Below are positions 1 to 8,294 of a DNA stretch of 53,315 nt, piece by piece (within the stretch, counting starts at the first letter, position 1; every line of letters starts with the position of its first letter). The translations under genes were made by a program, and so were the position numbers. Under the pieces are notes generated by a model, which had not been told where the DNA came from, did not search any database, and saw nothing but the letters and a program-made list of their open reading frames with translations. The stretch comes from Pseudarthrobacter oxydans (GTDB lineage: Bacteria; Actinomycetota; Actinomycetes; Actinomycetales; Micrococcaceae). The DNA is taken from contig NZ_JAUSSN010000018.1 of assembly GCF_030812335.1 (NCBI RefSeq), positions 1 through 53,315 of the forward strand, written 5' to 3'.

Positions 1-356
1 CTCGTCGCGGCATTGAAACGGAAGATGTGAAAATCCGAGCTGGCAGTGTCCCACAGGTTCCCCCACCAAACCCCGTCATTGAACCACAACGCACTAATTG
101 CCCGCTTCGTACCTGTCGGCGTCCCCGTCCCCGAATGCGACGGACCCTGAACCCCAACATCGCCCGCAGCAGCCGACGCTGCAACCGGCACCACAACAGC
201 ACTCAGCGCGAGCAGCAGCGCTGTCAGCAGTGCTGCCGGGAGTGCAGCGAGCCGCGGGTTCCGCGACGCGCGTGAACGCAGGCCAGCCGAGCGGCCACCT
301 CCGCGGTGTAGGCCAAGCCAGGACCGTCCCACCGCATACGCATTATGGTTGCTCAT
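1..356 (-). CDS. Secreted protein, N-terminal part only (runs off the left edge)
   Basis: An open frame starts with ATG at 356-354 and reaches the window edge without a stop. An AGAAGGA ribosome site lies about 7 bases upstream. The product begins with an Arg-rich stretch of about 35 residues. A hydrophobic core (about residues 37-60) follows and ends in ASAAA, so this is a Sec-type signal peptide with cleavage near residue 64. The mature start is Gly/Thr/Pro-rich and is followed by aromatic-rich sequence containing SALWFNDGVWWGNLWD. Only about 54 mature residues are present. The Trp-rich motif recalls extracellular surface or repeat proteins of soil actinobacteria, but I cannot assign a family. 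Secretion is well supported and the function is unknown. Confidence 0.72.
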   Translation of the reverse strand, partial: MSNHNAYAVGRSWLGLHRGGGRSAGLRSRASRNPRLAALPAALLTALLLALSAVVVPVAASAAAGDVGVQGPSHSGTGTPTGTKRAISALWFNDGVWWGNLWDTASSDFHIFRFNAAT

Positions 357-1470
357 GTTTCATCCTTCTGACATTCAATCTGTGAAATTTTGACGGTGCC
401 GATCCACCGCCCCGCGGCCTGTCCAGCAAGTGACGGCTTTCCGTAGCCGGGACCAGCTCAGGTCCTGCGCGAGCCGCGGCCCGCGCAAGTCGCTGGCGGA
501 CGCGAAAGCCGAGATCGGATCCTGCACGGCCCAGCCCGAGGGGTTGCTCTTGCTGCTCTAGTCGCGCCCCCCGGTGGTCGGGTACGCGGCGCCAGAGCCG
601 CTGGCTCCTGCATGCCGTGACCCGGGGCACCTATCTTGGAACTAATGCGGAATTCGGGCTCCTCGCAGCCCACAGATTTTAAGTATTTGGGGCCGAGCAA
701 TTGATTAAAGCCGCACCCGGCGGAGGACTTCACGCCGAAAGCACATGTTAGCGCCGATTACTTTCCTGGCTTCGGACGCCGCCTTGGGCAGACCGCTGCG
801 GCTGCAGCCCACGATCCGGCCGAGCTCCCCACCGAATTGGGCCGGGCGGACATATTCCCGCGCCGGTTGAACGCGCCCGCCCACGGCCGTCACATCGTGG
901 TCGTGAAGAAATCCCACCGGCCGTTCGAGCCATTCTGGTGCAGCTTCGGCGCCGTTCGGAACTTGTGTCGCCCGCCCCGGTGTTACGGGCTGCGGAAAGT
1001 CCTTTGGGGCCCCCAATCTTTCCCAGTGTCACGTTATCCACCGAGGGACGACGCGCATGCGGGACCTCACTATGGTCGTCACAACAATGACCTCTTGGGG
1101 GACCGGCCTTTGGGCTTGAACTGAGTGAATCTTACTGACGCTCTCGGCGACGAGAAGCGCCAGTTCGGAGAAGCAAATTGAAAGCTGGGTGAGATTAGAC
1201 AAATGCATCACCACTTCATGACAATTACGGAATTTCAGACACTGCCCCGCTTACGGAAGCGAGTACTAGGGGTTGTGGGGCCATAGTCGGGTTTATGGCC
1301 CCTGCTCTCTAAGCCATCCCCGTGCCGTTGAGACTATGGTCGGCTCGAATTGGTGTCACGAGTAGGCCATACTTGCTTTTCCCACTAGGTCCACTCGGTA
1401 AGTACTGGGCTGCTGCGGTGATTTCGGACAGCGGAATTAGTGGATTCTTCTACGCTGCCAGGGCTGGCTG
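357..1470. other. About 1.1 kb with no supported gene
   Basis: Frames here are short, overlap on both strands, and show neither a consistent GC-rich third position nor a credible ribosome site except that of the secreted protein to the left. Base composition is more mixed than in the neighbouring genes. It probably contains the upstream region of the secreted protein plus decayed sequence. I see no recognisable domain. Confidence 0.5.
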
Positions 1471-1659
1471 TTAATAACCATAGTGGACTTCGTTGGGCCG
1501 CCGGTAACCGAGCGCGGAGTGACGGCGCCGGTTGTTGTAAAACCCCTCGATGTAGCGAATGACGTCGCTCCGGGCTTGTGATTTGGTCGCGCAAACGGTC
1601 CGATACACACGTTCGTTTTTCAGGGCGGAGAAGAACGATTCGGCCATGCTGTTGTCCCA
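1471..1659 (-). pseudogene. IS3-family transposase (OrfB) C-terminal fragment
   Basis: Read leftward, the frame gives WDNSMAESFFSALKNERV, then EGFYNNRRRHSALGYRRP, and ends at TAA (1473-1471). This is the end of the rve integrase core of IS3-family transposases; the Glu of AESFF is the last residue of the DDE catalytic triad, and NNxRRHSALGYxxP is the usual C-terminal signature. Only 62 codons remain. Homology stops abruptly at about 1659, and orfA and the first two thirds of orfB are absent, so the fragment cannot be active. Confidence 0.85.
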
Positions 1660-1906
1660 AGATTATCCGGCTAATGTGCCCGGATGTCGGCGATTAGCCG
1701 GTTAGGGATTTAGCCTTCTCGGGAGGCCAGCTTCCGGAGTTGCTCTTCGTTGATTCCTGGAAGCCAAGTTATCGAAGTGCGCGGCTATCGCTGATCAGAT
1801 GGACTGCCCTAGGCATCTGCAAGAGCTGGAGAGCCGCGTTCTGAAGAACCTTAAGGCAGCTGGGACGGGTTTGCCCGTGGTGCCCAATACCGAAGGAGCA
1901 GAAAGC

Positions 1907-2140
1907 GTGAGATTCGTTCTATGCCTGGCCGATAAAAGCGAGTGGGAGGTCGAAGACTTCAATGCTCTTGGACAACTTGAAGTAAATCGCCGGCGGTCCC
2001 ATCTCGTATGCATCGCCTGCGGAGGCAAAGCTTTCTTTCGCAAGTCCGGACGCAACGCACTTCCCAGCTTCGGAGCCCGCCACGTAGCAGGCTGTAAAGT
2101 CGTCATCCCGAAGTGGAGCGCTTTCAGGTACCTCCAATAA
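1907..2140 (+). CDS. Hypothetical protein with CxxC...H...C zinc-ribbon-like motif, probably a truncated remnant
   Basis: I chose the GTG at 1907 because AAGGAG lies 8 bases upstream. The product has 77 residues with a hydrophilic start (LADKSEWEVEDFNAL), then HLVCIACGGKAFFRKSGR and SFGARHVAGCK. The two cysteines of CIAC plus the later His and Cys could bind one zinc. The pattern resembles the N-terminal segment of CoiA-like or nuclease-associated hypothetical proteins that carry a CxxC...FGARxHxxGC region; this is from memory and unconfirmed. Those proteins are usually much longer, and this frame ends soon after the motif, next to IS debris, so it is probably truncated at its 3' end. Confidence 0.45.
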   Translation: MRFVLCLADKSEWEVEDFNALGQLEVNRRRSHLVCIACGGKAFFRKSGRNALPSFGARHVAGCKVVIPKWSAFRYLQ

Positions 2141-2678
2141 CCAAACCAAAAGCCGAAGATCACGCCAAGGACCTGTGAAACGCCGGATCTGTCATGGGAC
2201 GGGAGTTTTCGCAGCTACTTCTACTCCCGTAATTAAGTCACCGATAACGGATCTTCCGTCGTAATGGACACCCGATGTGTTAGGCCGTGCTCCCGCGCAG
2301 AGGGTTATGGTCATGCGAGGTTCTATTCTTTCCGCCATGAGACGTACGAGGGAGGTGCAACACCATGGGGCTCGTTGATTCCCAGTCTTAGCAGTCGCCG
2401 TTGTCGTCGCTGAACTTCGGGATCGCGGCGCCGTGGTCAGTGAACGCGACGTGATCCTTTTGAAATTGAGCTGCTTGATGCTGGATCTGGTGTCCTGGCC
2501 GGAGCGGCTGCGGCGGATTCGGCGAACGCCGCTGAAAGTGCGAGCGATCCGCAACCGCCCCGCTTCCGGTAAGGAGTGATCGACGAGAGACCGCGGGTGA
2601 ATCTTGCATGAGGTCCTCCTTCTTTCTGGGCAGCTTCGATGCTGCTGTAAGAGTGGGAGATGGCGTACTGCCCCCGGT
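2141..2678. other. Gap between hypothetical gene and GH32 gene, with mobile-element debris
   Basis: No gene is supported here. The stretch contains repeat copy A (2309-2359). Frames crossing it are interrupted and lack ribosome sites. It also forms the 3' flank of the leftward GH32 operon, in which I see no clear intrinsic terminator. Confidence 0.5.
2309..2359 (+). repeat. Dispersed relic repeat, copy A
   Basis: This 51-base segment matches 37850-37900 in the same orientation at 45 of 51 positions, including the core TCCGCCATGAGAYGTACGA and the GGAGGTGCA end. Leftward, both copies can be read as CTS(L/F)V(R/H)LMAE, so they may be the 3' end of a transposase gene, but the family is not recognised. 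Homology ends after GGAGGTGCA. Confidence 0.6.
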
Positions 2679-4235
2679 TCAGGGAAAGAGGCTCCGGGTA
2701 CCGTCAGAGATTTCGGCCATGGTCCATGCGTCGAAGGAGAGTACCTGTGCCGTGCCCTCGGCGGCAAGACTGACCTGTTCCCCGCCCAGGGTGGGGTATA
2801 CGCGGGCGGTGAGCGCTATCCCGTTGGCAAAAATTTCGACGGCGGATCGGTCCAGGATGACACGCAGGTGCACCCGTCCTTCGGGCATGGGGACGGGTCC
2901 TGACTTGTCTTCCGCATCAACGGTTGTATCAAGGCTGCTTCGAGTGCGGTCCAAGCGGAGCGTGCCATTATTGCCGCCGTCGCCCGCCCTGTACAGCTCG
3001 ATGACCGTTTCCTCGGCGGGGCTGCCGGAGGTGCCCCCGCCAGTGGAGCCCAGGACACCGAGTCGCAGCAGTGCGCCCGGTGCCAGTTGGAGGTCCAGTT
3101 CGAGGTCGAGTTGCTTGCCGGACAGGCCGATTTCCAGGGGCACCAGGGCGCCGGTCAGCACCTGTCCGGGCAGGCCGGCGTGGTCACGGCGCAGCTTTTT
3201 GATTTCTGGTACGGGTGCGAATCGGAGGGTCCCGTCGTCCGCCGCCGTGACGATTCGCGGCAGGCTCATGACCCCTGACCAGCCGGCCTCCACCATCGCG
3301 GCATCACTTCGGCCTTCCTGCATCCAGCCGAACATGACACGCCGGCCGGACTCATCCTGGAACGATTGCGGTGCGTAGAAGAAGCGGCCGCCGTGGTCGA
3401 GCCGGTGCAGGGCTGCGGGCTCGAACCTGTCCCCGGCGTACCGGCCGGTCCAGTACAGCGGGTGGCGGGTGTCGCCGTCGTTCCAGGCGGAGAAGACCAG
3501 CACATCCGGCGAGCCGTCAGAAGGTGCAGATCCCAGCGAACCCTGTCCCGCCCGGAATAGGTCCACGCATTCCCACATGGTCCCCGTCCAATCGGTGTCC
3601 GCTGGATCGCCATGCGAGGCATCGCCGATGAACAACGGCCCGATGTATTCCCACGACCGTAGATCCGGCGATTCGTACAAGAACGCCGTACCGCCGCGCT
3701 GGCGAATGCCTGAACCCACCAACTGCCGCCATTTGGTTCCTTCACGCCAGACGCAGTGATCGCGGTACGCAGTGGTGTCTACACCATCTGGCGGTGCTGC
3801 GATTACGGGATTTCCGGGGTCCTTGGTCCAGTTCAGGAGGTCCGGGGATCCTACGGCGACGCAGGGCAGCTCTTTGCCCTCGAACCTCCCCGAGTACACC
3901 AAGGTGGGCGTGCCGCGGTCGTTCACCAAGACCCCCGACCAGCAGCCCTCGGCGTCCGGTCCTGCGGACGGTTCCAATGCAATGGGCTGGTCCGTCCATG
4001 TGACGAGGTCCGTGCTGGTGGCGTGACCCCACTGGATGCGGTGGTGGAACGCACCCTCCGGGTTGTACTGGTAGAAGAGGTGGTAAGTGCCGTCCCATTG
4101 GCTGACGCCGTTGGGATCGTTGAGCCAACCGGCCGGTGACACGAAATGGAAGCGTGGCCGGAGGGGGTCGGCTTCGGCCCGGGCAACCAACTCGTCCTGT
4201 GGAACGGTTGCGAGCGGGTGGGTCAGTTCAGTCAT
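2679..4235 (-). CDS. Glycoside hydrolase family 32 beta-fructosidase (cytoplasmic)
   Basis: Hydrolyses beta-fructofuranosidic bonds in sucrose, fructo-oligosaccharides, levan or inulin fragments. The 518-residue protein has the GH32 marks: WLNDPNG (37-43) with Asp40 as nucleophile, RD in YRDH (157-160) as transition-state stabiliser, and WEC (221-223) with Glu222 as acid/base. The five-blade propeller is followed by a C-terminal beta-sandwich of about 180 residues. There is no signal peptide, so it acts inside the cell on imported substrate. The start ATG at 4235 overlaps the stop of the upstream ATPase gene (ATGA), which fixes the start and implies translational coupling. It is the last gene of the LacI-controlled operon. 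The family is certain; the exact substrate cannot be read from the sequence. Confidence 0.93.
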   Translation of the reverse strand: MTELTHPLATVPQDELVARAEADPLRPRFHFVSPAGWLNDPNGVSQWDGTYHLFYQYNPEGAFHHRIQWGHATSTDLVTWTDQPIALEPSAGPDAEGCWSGVLVNDRGTPTLVYSGRFEGKELPCVAVGSPDLLNWTKDPGNPVIAAPPDGVDTTAYRDHCVWREGTKWRQLVGSGIRQRGGTAFLYESPDLRSWEYIGPLFIGDASHGDPADTDWTGTMWECVDLFRAGQGSLGSAPSDGSPDVLVFSAWNDGDTRHPLYWTGRYAGDRFEPAALHRLDHGGRFFYAPQSFQDESGRRVMFGWMQEGRSDAAMVEAGWSGVMSLPRIVTAADDGTLRFAPVPEIKKLRRDHAGLPGQVLTGALVPLEIGLSGKQLDLELDLQLAPGALLRLGVLGSTGGGTSGSPAEETVIELYRAGDGGNNGTLRLDRTRSSLDTTVDAEDKSGPVPMPEGRVHLRVILDRSAVEIFANGIALTARVYPTLGGEQVSLAAEGTAQVLSFDAWTMAEISDGTRSLFP

Positions 4236-5329
4236 GCGGAAGCCTCTTCTTGAGCGTTCGACGCCGGGCGGTTGGGTTGGGTTGGTTCTCCCGCCAGGGC
4301 ATGGCCGGCGGCGCCAGCCCACGGCTGGTAGAGGTGGCAGCGCACCCAATGCCGGTTTTCGGGGTCTCCAACCAGATGGCGCACGGGTTCTTCGGCCGAA
4401 CAAGCCTGGCTCGGGTCGCCCTCGAATGCGCACTTCATCGAAGCCATGACCGCCTGCCGCAGTTCGGCCCGACGGACGGGATCGTACGAGCCTGCCCGTG
4501 CGGGGTCCGGGACGGCCGAGACCAGCAGCTGCGTGTACGGGTGGGCCGGGTTGGCCAGGAGATCCAAGGACTCGCCCTCTTCAACGAGCTCTCCCGCGAA
4601 CATGACCGCCGTCCGGTCCGCCAGGTATCGGGCCGAGGCGAGGTCGTGTGTGATGTAGAGCATGGAGATTCCCTGCTCATCGCGGAGCTTTCGCATCAGG
4701 TTCAGCACGCCGATTCGGACCGAAACATCCAGCATGGAGGTCGGTTCGTCGGCGAGGATGACCCGTGGTTCCACGGCCAGGGCCCGGGCAATCGCGATTC
4801 GCTGGCGCTGCCCGCCGGAGAGCTCGTGCGGGTAGGAGTTCAGCATGTCGGCCTGCAGGCCCACGGTGGTCATGAGCTCCTCAAGTCGCTGTTGCGTCTC
4901 TGTCTCGGAGCTGCCTCCCTTCCGGTGGATCGCTAGCGACCTCCGCAGGAAGTGCTCCACTCTATGGGCAGGATTCAGCGAGCCGAAGGGATCTTGGAAG
5001 ACCATCTGCAGATGGGAGCGGAAGGCTCGCGATGCTTGGAAGCGGTCGCGCTTGAGGACGTCGACGCCGTCGATCAGGATCTCGCCGGAGCTCGGCTTTT
5101 CCAGCCGGGCAACGCAGCGGGCCAGGGTGCTTTTACCCGACCCAGACTCTCCCACGAGGGCCACGATTTCGCCGCGGCCAATGGTCAGGTCCACGCCCTG
5201 CAGGGCCCGGACAGAGTCCCGGGAGAACAAACCACCTATAGGGAAAGACTTTCCTAGTCCTCGGACCTCGAGGGCTGGAGCTTCGGTGTCAGTGGAGAGG
5301 CGCTGGGATGACTGTACAGCGTGGCTCAT
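4232..5329 (-). CDS. Oligopeptide/oligosaccharide-type ABC transporter ATPase (OppF-like)
   Basis: Second nucleotide-binding subunit of the importer. It has 365 residues: Walker A GESGSGKST (60-68), Q-loop at FQDPFGSLNP, signature LSGGQ (170-174) and Walker B VILADEP (190-196). The C-terminal OppD/F extension contains HPYTQLL and cysteines that in some relatives hold a cluster. Both neighbours overlap by four bases, so it belongs to a coupled cistron chain. Opp/Dpp-family importers usually carry peptides, but some bacteria use them for oligosaccharides, and the neighbouring GH32 enzyme favours a sugar here. Confidence 0.92.
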   Translation of the reverse strand: MSHAVQSSQRLSTDTEAPALEVRGLGKSFPIGGLFSRDSVRALQGVDLTIGRGEIVALVGESGSGKSTLARCVARLEKPSSGEILIDGVDVLKRDRFQASRAFRSHLQMVFQDPFGSLNPAHRVEHFLRRSLAIHRKGGSSETETQQRLEELMTTVGLQADMLNSYPHELSGGQRQRIAIARALAVEPRVILADEPTSMLDVSVRIGVLNLMRKLRDEQGISMLYITHDLASARYLADRTAVMFAGELVEEGESLDLLANPAHPYTQLLVSAVPDPARAGSYDPVRRAELRQAVMASMKCAFEGDPSQACSAEEPVRHLVGDPENRHWVRCHLYQPWAGAAGHALAGEPTQPNRPASNAQEEASA

Positions 5330-6288
5330 CGTGCGGCTCCTGCCAGGATTGCGGTGTCAGCCGCTGAAGCGTCGGCACCAACTGGTGCAACGTGGTGGCC
5401 GGGTGCCGCCTCGGTGAGGTCCGGGATGTTCCGGAACTTCACGCCGTCGGGAAGTCCGGTCAGCGGAACGCGCGGGCCGCTGAGCGGCGGGAACGCCCCC
5501 ATCAGTGCCTGCGTGTAGGGGTGGCGGGGGTTGGCGTAGACGTCCTGTGCCTTGGCGGTTTCCACGATTCGGCCACCGTACATCACGGCCATGCGGTGCG
5601 AGAGCTCCACCATGAGGGACATGTCGTGGGTGATGAACAGGACAGAGAACCCGAGTTCGCGTTGGAGTTCCTTGATTTGGGCCATGATTTCCTGCTGCAC
5701 CACCACGTCCAGCGCGGTGGTGGGCTCATCGAGGATCAACAGGGACGGCTTGAGCGCCACGGCCATGGCGATCACGGCCCGCTGCCGCATGCCGCCCGAG
5801 AGCTGGTGTGGGTAGGACTTCAGGCGCGAGGGGTCAATCCTCACGAGCTCCAGCAGTTCACCAGCGCGCCGCAGGGATTCCTTGCGGGAGTAACCCGCGT
5901 GGGTAGTGAAGACGTCCACGATCTGCTCGCCGATGGTCAACACCGGGTTGAGCGAGTTCATGGCTGACTGGAACACCATGGCCACGTCCTGCCACCGGAA
6001 GCGCCGCAGCTCCTCCGGGCTCATGGCCAGGACGTCCTTGCCGCCAAAGGAAATGCTGCCGCCGGCGATCTTCGCGGGATCCTTCAGGAGCCGCATGATC
6101 GAGTTGGCGATGGTGGACTTCCCACAGCCGGACTCGCCCGCCAGTCCGAACACCTCGCCGGTGCCGATGCTGAAGGAAACACGGTCGACGGCGGTGGTGG
6201 AGCGGGTGTCGCCGACATACTTGACGGTGAGGTTCTGGACGTCCAGGACGGGCTCGTGGGAGCCGAAGGAAACTTGGGAGACTGTCAC
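5326..6288 (-). CDS. Oligopeptide/oligosaccharide-type ABC transporter ATPase (OppD-like)
   Basis: First nucleotide-binding subunit, 320 residues. I chose the GTG at 6288 because AAAGGAG lies 9 bases upstream and the codon overlaps the permease stop as GTGA. Walker A GESGCGKST (51-59), signature LSGGM (163-167), Walker B LLILDEP (183-189) and the switch His in FITHD are all visible, and the OppD/F C-terminal motif HPYTQAL is present. It should pair with the OppF-like subunit to drive substrate entry through the two permeases encoded upstream. Confidence 0.92.
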   Translation of the reverse strand: MTVSQVSFGSHEPVLDVQNLTVKYVGDTRSTTAVDRVSFSIGTGEVFGLAGESGCGKSTIANSIMRLLKDPAKIAGGSISFGGKDVLAMSPEELRRFRWQDVAMVFQSAMNSLNPVLTIGEQIVDVFTTHAGYSRKESLRRAGELLELVRIDPSRLKSYPHQLSGGMRQRAVIAMAVALKPSLLILDEPTTALDVVVQQEIMAQIKELQRELGFSVLFITHDMSLMVELSHRMAVMYGGRIVETAKAQDVYANPRHPYTQALMGAFPPLSGPRVPLTGLPDGVKFRNIPDLTEAAPGHHVAPVGADASAADTAILAGAAR

Positions 6289-7211
6289 TTGGCGGCGCTC
6301 CTTTCGATGGTTTTGGGGGTCTTGATCTTCCGCAGGCGGGGATTGGTGACCTCGTCCACGGCGTAGTTGATGAGGGCCAGGGCAAAGGCCACCAGGGCGA
6401 TGCACACGCCCGACGGGACGAAGACCCACCAACTGCCGGTGAGCAGTGCGCCCTCGTTGCCGGCCCAGAAGAGGTTGTTGCCCCAGGAGACGGTGCTGAC
6501 GTCACCCAGTCCAAGGAACTCCAGGCCTGCCTGGGCGCCGATGCCGTAGATCACGCAGGCCAGCAGGGTACCCATGACGATCGAGGCCATGTTCGGCAGG
6601 ATCTCGCGGAACATGATCCGGCCCGCCCGTTCGCCGGACACCACCGCCGCGGCCACAAAGTCCTTTGAGCGGATGGACAGCGCCTGAGAGCGCAATACAC
6701 GTGCCGACCCAGCCCAGCCTGTGACCACGAGGACCAGGATCACGGTTCCCAAACCCGGCGGCAGGAACGCGGCCAGGATGACAAGGAGCGGCAGCCCGGG
6801 AAGGAGCAGGAAGACGTTGGTCACCAGGGACAGTGCTTCGTCAATGAACTTGCCAAAGTACGCCGAGGCCAGGCCCACCAAAATGCCGATGAACGTAGAT
6901 GCGAAGCCCACAGTCAACCCGACGAACAGGGAACTGCGGGAGCCGTGGACAGTCAGGGCAAGCACGTCCTGACCTTTGGCCGTGGTGCCGAGCCAGTGCT
7001 CGGGAGACGGTTCCAGCGAGGCCATCGCGGTGATCCGCGACGGGTCTCCGGGGAACAGCACGGGGGCCAGCAACGCAAGCGCGATGAACACGAGCATCAC
7101 GATCATGCCCACCAGGGCTTTCTTGTTGGTGATAAGTCCGTGGACGAAACTGCGGTTGGGCTTGCGGGCAGCTATGGGCTGAGTAGGCTGCTTCAGAATT
7201 GCGGTTGTCAT
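6285..7211 (-). CDS. ABC transporter permease (OppC/DppC-like)
   Basis: Inner-membrane permease of 308 residues. It has an N-terminal cytoplasmic tail, a first helix at about residues 32-53 and five further helices. The BPD_transp_1 coupling region is seen as SKDFVAAAVVSGERAGRIM followed by REILPNM, which contacts the ATPase. Its start lies 10 bases from the stop of the DppB-like gene, and its TGA overlaps the GTG of the OppD-like ATPase. Length and topology fit OppC. Confidence 0.9.
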   Translation of the reverse strand: MTTAILKQPTQPIAARKPNRSFVHGLITNKKALVGMIVMLVFIALALLAPVLFPGDPSRITAMASLEPSPEHWLGTTAKGQDVLALTVHGSRSSLFVGLTVGFASTFIGILVGLASAYFGKFIDEALSLVTNVFLLLPGLPLLVILAAFLPPGLGTVILVLVVTGWAGSARVLRSQALSIRSKDFVAAAVVSGERAGRIMFREILPNMASIVMGTLLACVIYGIGAQAGLEFLGLGDVSTVSWGNNLFWAGNEGALLTGSWWVFVPSGVCIALVAFALALINYAVDEVTNPRLRKIKTPKTIERSAAK

Positions 7212-7221
7212 GATGGGTCCC

Positions 7222-8199
7222 TCAGTTGCTGCGCACGCGCGGGTCGAGGCGGACGTAGAGGATGTCCACCAGAAAGTTCGCCAGCAGCACGGCGGCGGTG
7301 ATGGTCAGGAACAGGCCTTGCATGAGCGGGTAGTCGAGGCCTTGGACGGCGTTGAGGAGTTGGTAGCCGACGCCGGGATACGCGAACACCACCTCAGTGA
7401 GGAGAGCCCCGCCCACCACGAAGCCCAGCCCCATGCCGAAGCTCGTGACCGACGGGAGCATGGCGTTCCGGGCGGCGTAGCGGAGCATGATGCGGCCCGG
7501 CCGGAGACCCTTGGCCTCGGCCATGGTGATGTAATCCTCCGAGTTCGTGGCGATCATGGTGTTCCGCATGCTCAACATCCAACCGCCAATGGATACCAGC
7601 ACGATCGTCAACGCCGGCAGGACGAGGTGCGCCCCGACGTCGCCGATGAACTCCCACGTGAAGGCGGGCTCCAAACCGGCCGTGAACGCGTGGCGGATGG
7701 GGAACCAGCCCAGCACCACGCCGAACAGGTACAGCGCGCCCATCGCGAGCCAGAAGTACGGGAACGAGCCGATGAATACGAGCAGCGGCGGAAGCGCGGA
7801 GTCGATCGCGCCGCCGCGCCGCCAGGCGGCCAGGATGCCCAGCAGGTTACCCGCGACGGCGGCAATCACCAGTGCGGTTCCACCGAGCAGGAGGGTCCAG
7901 CCGATCTGGGACGCAATGACCTCGGTGACCGGAGTGGGGAAACGTGAGATGGAGACGCCCATTTGCCCGGTGAAGATGTTGTGGAGATAGCCGATGTATT
8001 GCTCCCAGAGAGGCCGGTCGTCAACGCCGAGCAGCTTGCGCAGGGCCTCGATCTGTTCAGGCTGCATTCTGTCCTGGGAGCGGGCGAACATGCGGGAGAC
8101 GGGGTCCCCGGGCATGAAGCGCGGGAGCAGGAAATTTAGGGTGATGGATGCCCAGAAGGCGATCAGGTAGAAACCCAGGCGGCGCAGGATGAAGCGCAC
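7222..8199 (-). CDS. ABC transporter permease (OppB/DppB-like)
   Basis: First permease of the importer, 325 residues. It has the typical OppB start: one short helix (RRLGFYLIAFWASITLNFLL), the FMPGDPV motif, then a periplasmic loop and five more helices. The coupling sequence EDYITMAEAKGLRPGRIM is present. It follows the binding-protein gene after about 95 bases that hold a strong hairpin. The family is certain; the substrate is inferred from the operon. Confidence 0.92.
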   Translation of the reverse strand: MRFILRRLGFYLIAFWASITLNFLLPRFMPGDPVSRMFARSQDRMQPEQIEALRKLLGVDDRPLWEQYIGYLHNIFTGQMGVSISRFPTPVTEVIASQIGWTLLLGGTALVIAAVAGNLLGILAAWRRGGAIDSALPPLLVFIGSFPYFWLAMGALYLFGVVLGWFPIRHAFTAGLEPAFTWEFIGDVGAHLVLPALTIVLVSIGGWMLSMRNTMIATNSEDYITMAEAKGLRPGRIMLRYAARNAMLPSVTSFGMGLGFVVGGALLTEVVFAYPGVGYQLLNAVQGLDYPLMQGLFLTITAAVLLANFLVDILYVRLDPRVRSN

Positions 8200-8239
8200 G
8201 GTTTCCCTCCATTTCGGGAATTGCAGAAAAGTTTGGGGA

Positions 8240-8273
8240 CACGCCCGGCGGGGTTGGTTGCCCGCCGGGCGTG
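8240..8273 (-). terminator. Intercistronic hairpin between binding protein and permeases
   Basis: A perfect 13-bp stem, CACGCCCGGCGGG at 8240-8252 against CCCGCCGGGCGTG at 8261-8273, with an 8-base loop. In the leftward transcript it follows the lipoprotein stop, and a TTTT run comes about 9 bases later. It probably attenuates transcription or protects the upstream mRNA, giving more binding protein than permease, as is common for ABC importers. Confidence 0.65.
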
Positions 8274-8294
8274 CAGTGTGGGTGACCCGCTACG

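Noticed and set aside
2608..3378. 256-codon frame opposite the GH32 gene
   Set aside because: Ser/Arg/Pro-rich shadow; the minus strand carries all GH32 catalytic motifs.
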